Of a stretch of DNA of 33,486 nt, positions 30,601-33,486 are shown in pieces (the stretch's first letter is position 1; each line of letters begins with the position of its first letter). The notes under the pieces were generated by a model. The model was not told the DNA's origin, did not search any database, and saw only the letters and a program-made list of their open reading frames with translations. Location: the NCBI GenBank assembly GCA_937877545.1, contig CALFJE010000079.1:1-33486 (forward strand), written 5' to 3'. Made by a program: the position numbers and the translations under genes. The stretch comes from an uncultured Selenomonadales bacterium. Lineage in GTDB: Bacteria; Bacillota; Negativicutes; Selenomonadales; Selenomonadaceae.

Positions 30601-32920
30601 CAGAGATACCGTTGAGAATCACGGCAGGAGAGCCGTCATAATCACGGGCGACGCTCGCGACGACATAACCAACGACGGCGAAAACGTTTCAATCCTCAGC
30701 GGCGGTTCGGGCGACTTCCTCGACAACAGCGGGCAATACGCCACCATAAACACCGACACCGGCAACGACACCGTAACCAACAATGCTCAATACGTTTCGC
30801 TCCTCGGCGGCGCGGGTAAGGATTCGATTTACAACAACGGCAACGGCGCGTATTCCACGATTCTCGGCGAGGCGGGCGACGATTATATCTACAACCATTC
30901 GCTTGCTTCCTATGTCACAATCGGCGGCGGCGCGGGCAATGACACAATCAACAATCACGGCGTGCGAGCTTCCGTCAATGCGGGCGCGGGAGCCGATACC
31001 GTCAACAACTACGCAACGGCAACCAACTCCACAATCGACGCCGGCACCGGCAACGACTCCGTCCTTAATTACGCCGAGGGCGCGTCAATCGAAACCGGCG
31101 AGGGCGACGATACCGTAACCGCCTTTATCAACTCAAGTCGCTACGGCAGGAACGCCACCATAAGCACCGGCAAAGGCAATGACTCCGTCTATAACTACGA
31201 CGATTATAACGTCTCTCTTCACAACGGCATGGGCAACTTAATCATGACGGGCGACGGCGAGGACACCATTTATAATCACTACGGCGACGAGATAACCATT
31301 GACGGCGGAGCCGATAACGATTCCATTTACTCGAATTCGGGTTGGTATATGTCAATCAGCGGCGGCGCGGGAAACGACTCAATCCGCAACGTCGACACGG
31401 TCGCTTCAAGCAGTGTTCACGCGGGCAAGTACAGCACGCTCCTTGGCGACGAGGGCAACGATTATATCTTTAACAACGCCGACGAGGTAACCATTGACGG
31501 CGGCGACGACGACGATACCATTGAGAGCGGCGGCAAGGAGGCTTCAATCCTGGGCGGAGCCGGCAACGATACCATTATCAACTTCAGCAGTGTCGTAAGC
31601 CTTAGCAGAAATGATTCCATAACGCTGATCGGCGACGACGCCACCATTGAGGGCGGCAAAGGCGACGATTACATTTCCAACGCCGGAGCCAATGTCCTGT
31701 TCAAATACACCAACGGCGACGGCAACGATACTATCGGCGGCTTCAACGAGACCTCGCGCCTGCGCATAGGCGACGGCACGGGCACCTACGCCACGCAGGC
31801 AAGCGGCTCCGATATAGTTGTCACGGTCGGCAACGGCAAGATAACCCTCACGGGCGCGGCAAGTTTGGACGCCATGAACATTGACGGTATCGAATCGGAT
31901 CCGACTATTCTGCTTGTCGACGACACGTCGGACGCCAAAATCACGCTCGGCGCGGACATAAAGAGCGCGAACGCCTCCACCCGCTCCAAAGCGATAATCA
32001 TCGTCGGCAATTTTAAGGATAACTCAATCCTCGGCGGCACAGGCAATGATCAAATCCTCGGCAATGGCGGAGCGGACATTCTCAACGGCAATGACGGCAA
32101 CGATAAGCTTTGGGGGCAAAACGGCAACGATACCCTTTGGGGCGGCGCGGGCAATGATACCCTTAGCGGCGGCGCGGGTAATGACCTCTTCGTCTGGAGC
32201 GCGGGCAATGATGTTATCAGCGATTACGCGGCGGGCGATAAGATTTCCCTGGGAGCAGACTCCGTAAAGGCGACGGCTTTCAATTCGGACGTGCTGTTGA
32301 GTGTCGGCGGAAATGTTATCACCGTCAAGAATGCCAAGGATAAAACGCTCAACCTGATTGACGCGCAAGGTACCGAGCTGTCGACGATAGTCAGCGGCGT
32401 CGGCAAGACCGTCAGCCTCGTCGATAAGAGCAGCAATAAAGTTACGCTTGCCGCGTCGTATCCTTCGGCTGATGCCTCCAAGCGCACCACGGCTATAACA
32501 ATCGTCGGCAACAGCTCGGACAATATCGTCTTGGGCGGCAAGGGCAACGACCAAATCACGGCGTTAAACGGCAACGATTCAATCAACGGCGGCGCAGGTA
32601 ACGACAAGATTTGGGGCGGCAACGGCGACGATACCCTCTGGGGCGGAGCCGGCAACGATACTCTCTACGGCGGCGCGGGTGCCGACACCTTCATCTATAA
32701 CCCCGGCGACGGCAAAGACGTTATCAGCGGCTTCGACGATTCGGATATGCTCCAAATCATGGGCGATTGGACGGCGGCTTACTACAGCGGTTCGGGGCGC
32801 GTCGTCTTCAAGGTCGGCTCCACTTACAGCGCAATAATCGTCGAGAAATCGGACGCGACGACCTTCAACGTAAACGGCGACAGCTATGCTATAAGCGACG
32901 GCAAGTTTACCAAGAAATAA
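27632..32920 (+). CDS. Giant RTX-like beta-solenoid surface/secreted protein 3
   Basis: This 1762-aa protein appears to contain no cysteine and is rich in Asn, Asp and Gly. About 80% of it is three consecutive copies of a roughly 475-residue block (about residues 7-460, 463-938 and 938-1428). Each block is a tract of 18-residue GxGND/NxGxN repeats closed by a module of the type FKYxxGDGxDTIxGF...SGxDVVVTVGxGKITLxGAASL. The C-terminal part has two cassettes starting near SANASTRSKAIIIVGN and SADASKRTTAITIVGN, canonical RTX nonapeptides, a DYAAGDKISL module and the shared cap ending TKK. The ATG at 27632 is chosen because AAGGAG lies about 10 nt upstream; the TTG at 27602 has no such site. There is no signal peptide. 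Export by a type I system and calcium binding are inferences; no biological role can be assigned. Confidence 0.85.
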   Translation: MTIDREESNVLITGTQEADSIKSTGANVTINAGDGRDTVTNYGNSAIIDTGDSRDDITNYGERTSINAGTSGDSINNSGQYSTLLGDAGDDTINNTAQYVSAAGGNGADSIVNNSLGAYGTIDGGTGDDYVQNFGDFVTIDGGADNDYINNRAKNVSLTGGDDNDTIVNSSLASDSTLDGGKGNDTIKNYAEGAFIDAGEGNDTVSNHVESYGRGRNVTISTGKGNDSVYNYNSITPSLVSAMNNSIVTGDGDDTIYNRYGDNVTIDGGADNDSIYSEAGYYVSVAGGKGNDTIRNTSYRANNTLRIYGEYNTLSGDTGNDYIYNDGHNVTIDGGADDDTINSNGQEVSITGGDGNDTIINQKIDSIAGATGNDVTISGGAGNDSIFNEGDFVLFKYRPGDGNDTIVGFNDTSILRIVNGTTYTTVKSGSDVVVTVGEGKITLAGAASLSAVNIEVTGEDPTSALILENEADNTLLSGTTEADSIKNIGYIVTVNGNGDSVTVDVGRNVTIDTGSGNDTIVNQGKNAVIDAGNGKDSIANEGERVSIYAGWSGDIIDNKGQYATINADAGNDTVTNNAQYVSLLGGAGNDSVINSGNGAYSTILGEAGNDYIYNHSLASYVTIGGGDGNDLIDNRGTGASVNAGADNDTVNNYASASYSTVNAGAGDDSILNYGEGAFIDAGDGADTVTTHMASNRYGRNVTINTGAGNDSVYNNDEYHASIHTAMNNSIVTGAGEDSILNNRGDNVTIDGGADNDSIYSSAGWYVSIAGGAGHDTIRNVGYQVNNTLTVNAKYDTLTGGAGNDFIYNTGDTVTVDAGAGADTVENSGQEVSIVGGTGNDTITNTGEDATIDGGKGNDTIANAGSFVLFKYTPGDGDDTISGFDATSTLRIVNGTYSTEVSGADVVVTVGDGKITLLGAASLESVNIVGTEAPDPIPPYVLENKINDTLLSGTSEADSIKNIGYEVTVNGSGDSVTVDVGMNVTIDTGDGRDTVENHGRRAVIITGDARDDITNDGENVSILSGGSGDFLDNSGQYATINTDTGNDTVTNNAQYVSLLGGAGKDSIYNNGNGAYSTILGEAGDDYIYNHSLASYVTIGGGAGNDTINNHGVRASVNAGAGADTVNNYATATNSTIDAGTGNDSVLNYAEGASIETGEGDDTVTAFINSSRYGRNATISTGKGNDSVYNYDDYNVSLHNGMGNLIMTGDGEDTIYNHYGDEITIDGGADNDSIYSNSGWYMSISGGAGNDSIRNVDTVASSSVHAGKYSTLLGDEGNDYIFNNADEVTIDGGDDDDTIESGGKEASILGGAGNDTIINFSSVVSLSRNDSITLIGDDATIEGGKGDDYISNAGANVLFKYTNGDGNDTIGGFNETSRLRIGDGTGTYATQASGSDIVVTVGNGKITLTGAASLDAMNIDGIESDPTILLVDDTSDAKITLGADIKSANASTRSKAIIIVGNFKDNSILGGTGNDQILGNGGADILNGNDGNDKLWGQNGNDTLWGGAGNDTLSGGAGNDLFVWSAGNDVISDYAAGDKISLGADSVKATAFNSDVLLSVGGNVITVKNAKDKTLNLIDAQGTELSTIVSGVGKTVSLVDKSSNKVTLAASYPSADASKRTTAITIVGNSSDNIVLGGKGNDQITALNGNDSINGGAGNDKIWGGNGDDTLWGGAGNDTLYGGAGADTFIYNPGDGKDVISGFDDSDMLQIMGDWTAAYYSGSGRVVFKVGSTYSAIIVEKSDATTFNVNGDSYAISDGKFTKK
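27659..31915 (+). repeat. Three tandem ~1.4-kb blocks inside giant protein gene 3
   Basis: Matching landmarks (AQYVSLLGGAG codons) recur at about 27920, 29363 and 30785, giving periods near 1443 and 1422 bp (481 and 474 codons). Blocks 2 and 3 are the most alike and share long near-identical DNA runs; block 1 is more diverged. The order suggests an older duplication followed by a younger one. Confidence 0.85.
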
Positions 32921-32949
32921 ACCTGCACGGGCAACGTGACACATTTAAT

Positions 32950-32976
32950 CCCCGTCAAAGCGGCGGGGATTTTTTT
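32950..32976 (+). terminator. Rho-independent terminator after giant protein gene 3
   Basis: CCCCGTC (32950-32956), loop AAAGC and GGCGGGG (32962-32968) form a seven-pair stem (one G-U), followed by A and seven T residues. It is near-identical in design to the terminator at 7518. Confidence 0.88.
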
Positions 32977-33015
32977 GTTAAACTTTCGCGGCGGGAATTG
33001 AAAAAAAAATACAAC

Positions 33016-33021
33016 TATAAT
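33016..33021 (+). promoter_or_regulatory. Possible -10 box before the last gene
   Basis: TATAAT lies 46 bp before the ATG at 33067. An A-rich stretch precedes it, but no -35 hexamer is at normal spacing. Confidence 0.4.
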
Positions 33022-33066
33022 AATCCTCATAAAGTCTTTTAATTCTAAGTGAGGAGATGATTCTTT

Positions 33067-33486
33067 ATGGACGAAGTCACGTACATTATCGCCCCCGATT
33101 CAAACGGCGTGCTCGACCTCACGAGCAAACTTGGCAATGACGGCTACACGGCTCTGATTGTCGGTTTGGATAATAAGGGCTCCGCCGACCCGACCAAGCC
33201 CATTGCCACCTTGACTTACTCAAACGGCGGCTACACCTTGAGCAACGCGGGCAGTTAAGTCGACGAGCTTAAGTCCGTCAAACTGAGCGCGGCTGTTCGG
33301 AGCCTCAACACCGAATTTGAGACGACCGTAACCACCGCCACGACGGGCACCTACACCATTAACGGCACGACCTTTATCGGGCGCACGAACTTAACGATTG
33401 AAACCGCCAACGGCAACGCGACCCTCACGAGCGGCACCGTCACAATTAACGGCACAAGCACGATAACCGTTGCGGGCGGCAGTGTC
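33067..33486 (+). pseudogene. Surface-protein-like gene interrupted by an in-frame stop, cut by window end
   Basis: The ATG at 33067 has GGAG about 10 nt upstream in a leader like those of the giant protein genes. The frame opens MDEVTYIIAPDSNGVLDL and reaches a TAA at 33256-33258 after 63 codons. The same frame then stays open to the end of the window (76 more codons), with Thr/Asn/Gly-rich beta-repeat sequence (TYTINGTTFIG, ATLTSGTVTINGTSTI) like that of repeat adhesins. The simplest reading is a nonsense mutation in a long surface-protein gene; a base-call error or a separate downstream gene is possible. It begins 146 bp after giant protein gene 3. Confidence 0.6.

Noticed and set aside
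33256..33258. Stop codon readthrough or recoding in the last gene
   Set aside because: The codon is TAA, not the TGA used for selenocysteine, and no recoding hairpin is visible; mutation or base error is simpler.

Overview
The window looks like a chromosomal segment of a diderm Firmicute (Negativicutes, probably Selenomonadales). Three things point there: the Firmicutes-type rapZ-yvcK-whiA cluster, an LPS heptose kinase gene (rfaE1/hldE kinase part) that implies an outer membrane, and meso-diaminopimelate dehydrogenase. No phage, IS, plasmid or CRISPR genes were seen. The taxon is inferred from gene content alone.

Layout. 1-4.4 kb, minus strand: a HAD phosphatase, then rapZ, yvcK and whiA; the 3' end of whiA is repeated in tandem up to the window edge. 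4.5-13.7 kb, plus strand: two giant acidic repeat proteins (about 1004 and 2019 aa), each with its own ribosome-binding site and separated by a terminator. 13.7-18.7 kb: a LysE-type exporter and a 58-aa ferredoxin (minus), diverging from a two-domain glycosyltransferase whose 3' end is also duplicated in tandem, followed by the ribosome quality-control factor RqcH. 18.7-24 kb: rfaE1 and hemL (minus, overlapping), a secreted transglutaminase-like protein (plus, AT-rich), hemB and an unknown secreted protein (minus). 24-27.4 kb: tRNA-Ala, a TtcA-like thiolase of tRNA, an AIM24-family protein, a proline-rich membrane protein and ddh. 27.6-33.5 kb: a third giant repeat protein (1762 aa), then the start of a fourth surface-type gene that carries an in-frame stop and runs off the window.

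The most unusual content is the giant protein family. Their bulk is an 18-residue repeat in which one half is an RTX-like calcium turn (GxGND) and the other half is a non-RTX Asn/Gly turn (NxGxN). These tracts are interrupted by about 65-residue modules that resemble the haemolysin-related domains of RTX proteins. Near the C-terminus come canonical RTX nonapeptides introduced by a recurrent motif (ADASxRTxxITIVGN), and the proteins end in a conserved cap of about 70 residues closing with KK. The cap appears to be a diverged copy of the internal module. They are most likely exported without cleaved signal peptides, probably by a type I system that is not in the window, and act at the cell surface. 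The four genes share a similar leader with a 9-10 nt gap between GGAG and ATG.

The housekeeping genes cover regulation and cell envelope (rapZ, yvcK, whiA), LPS core synthesis (rfaE1, glycosyltransferase), tetrapyrrole synthesis (hemL, hemB), lysine/peptidoglycan precursors (ddh), translation rescue (rqcH) and tRNA modification (ttcA-like). Two unrelated genes in one window carry tandem copies of only their 3' ends, which suggests frequent local duplication in this genome or, alternatively, an assembly artefact.
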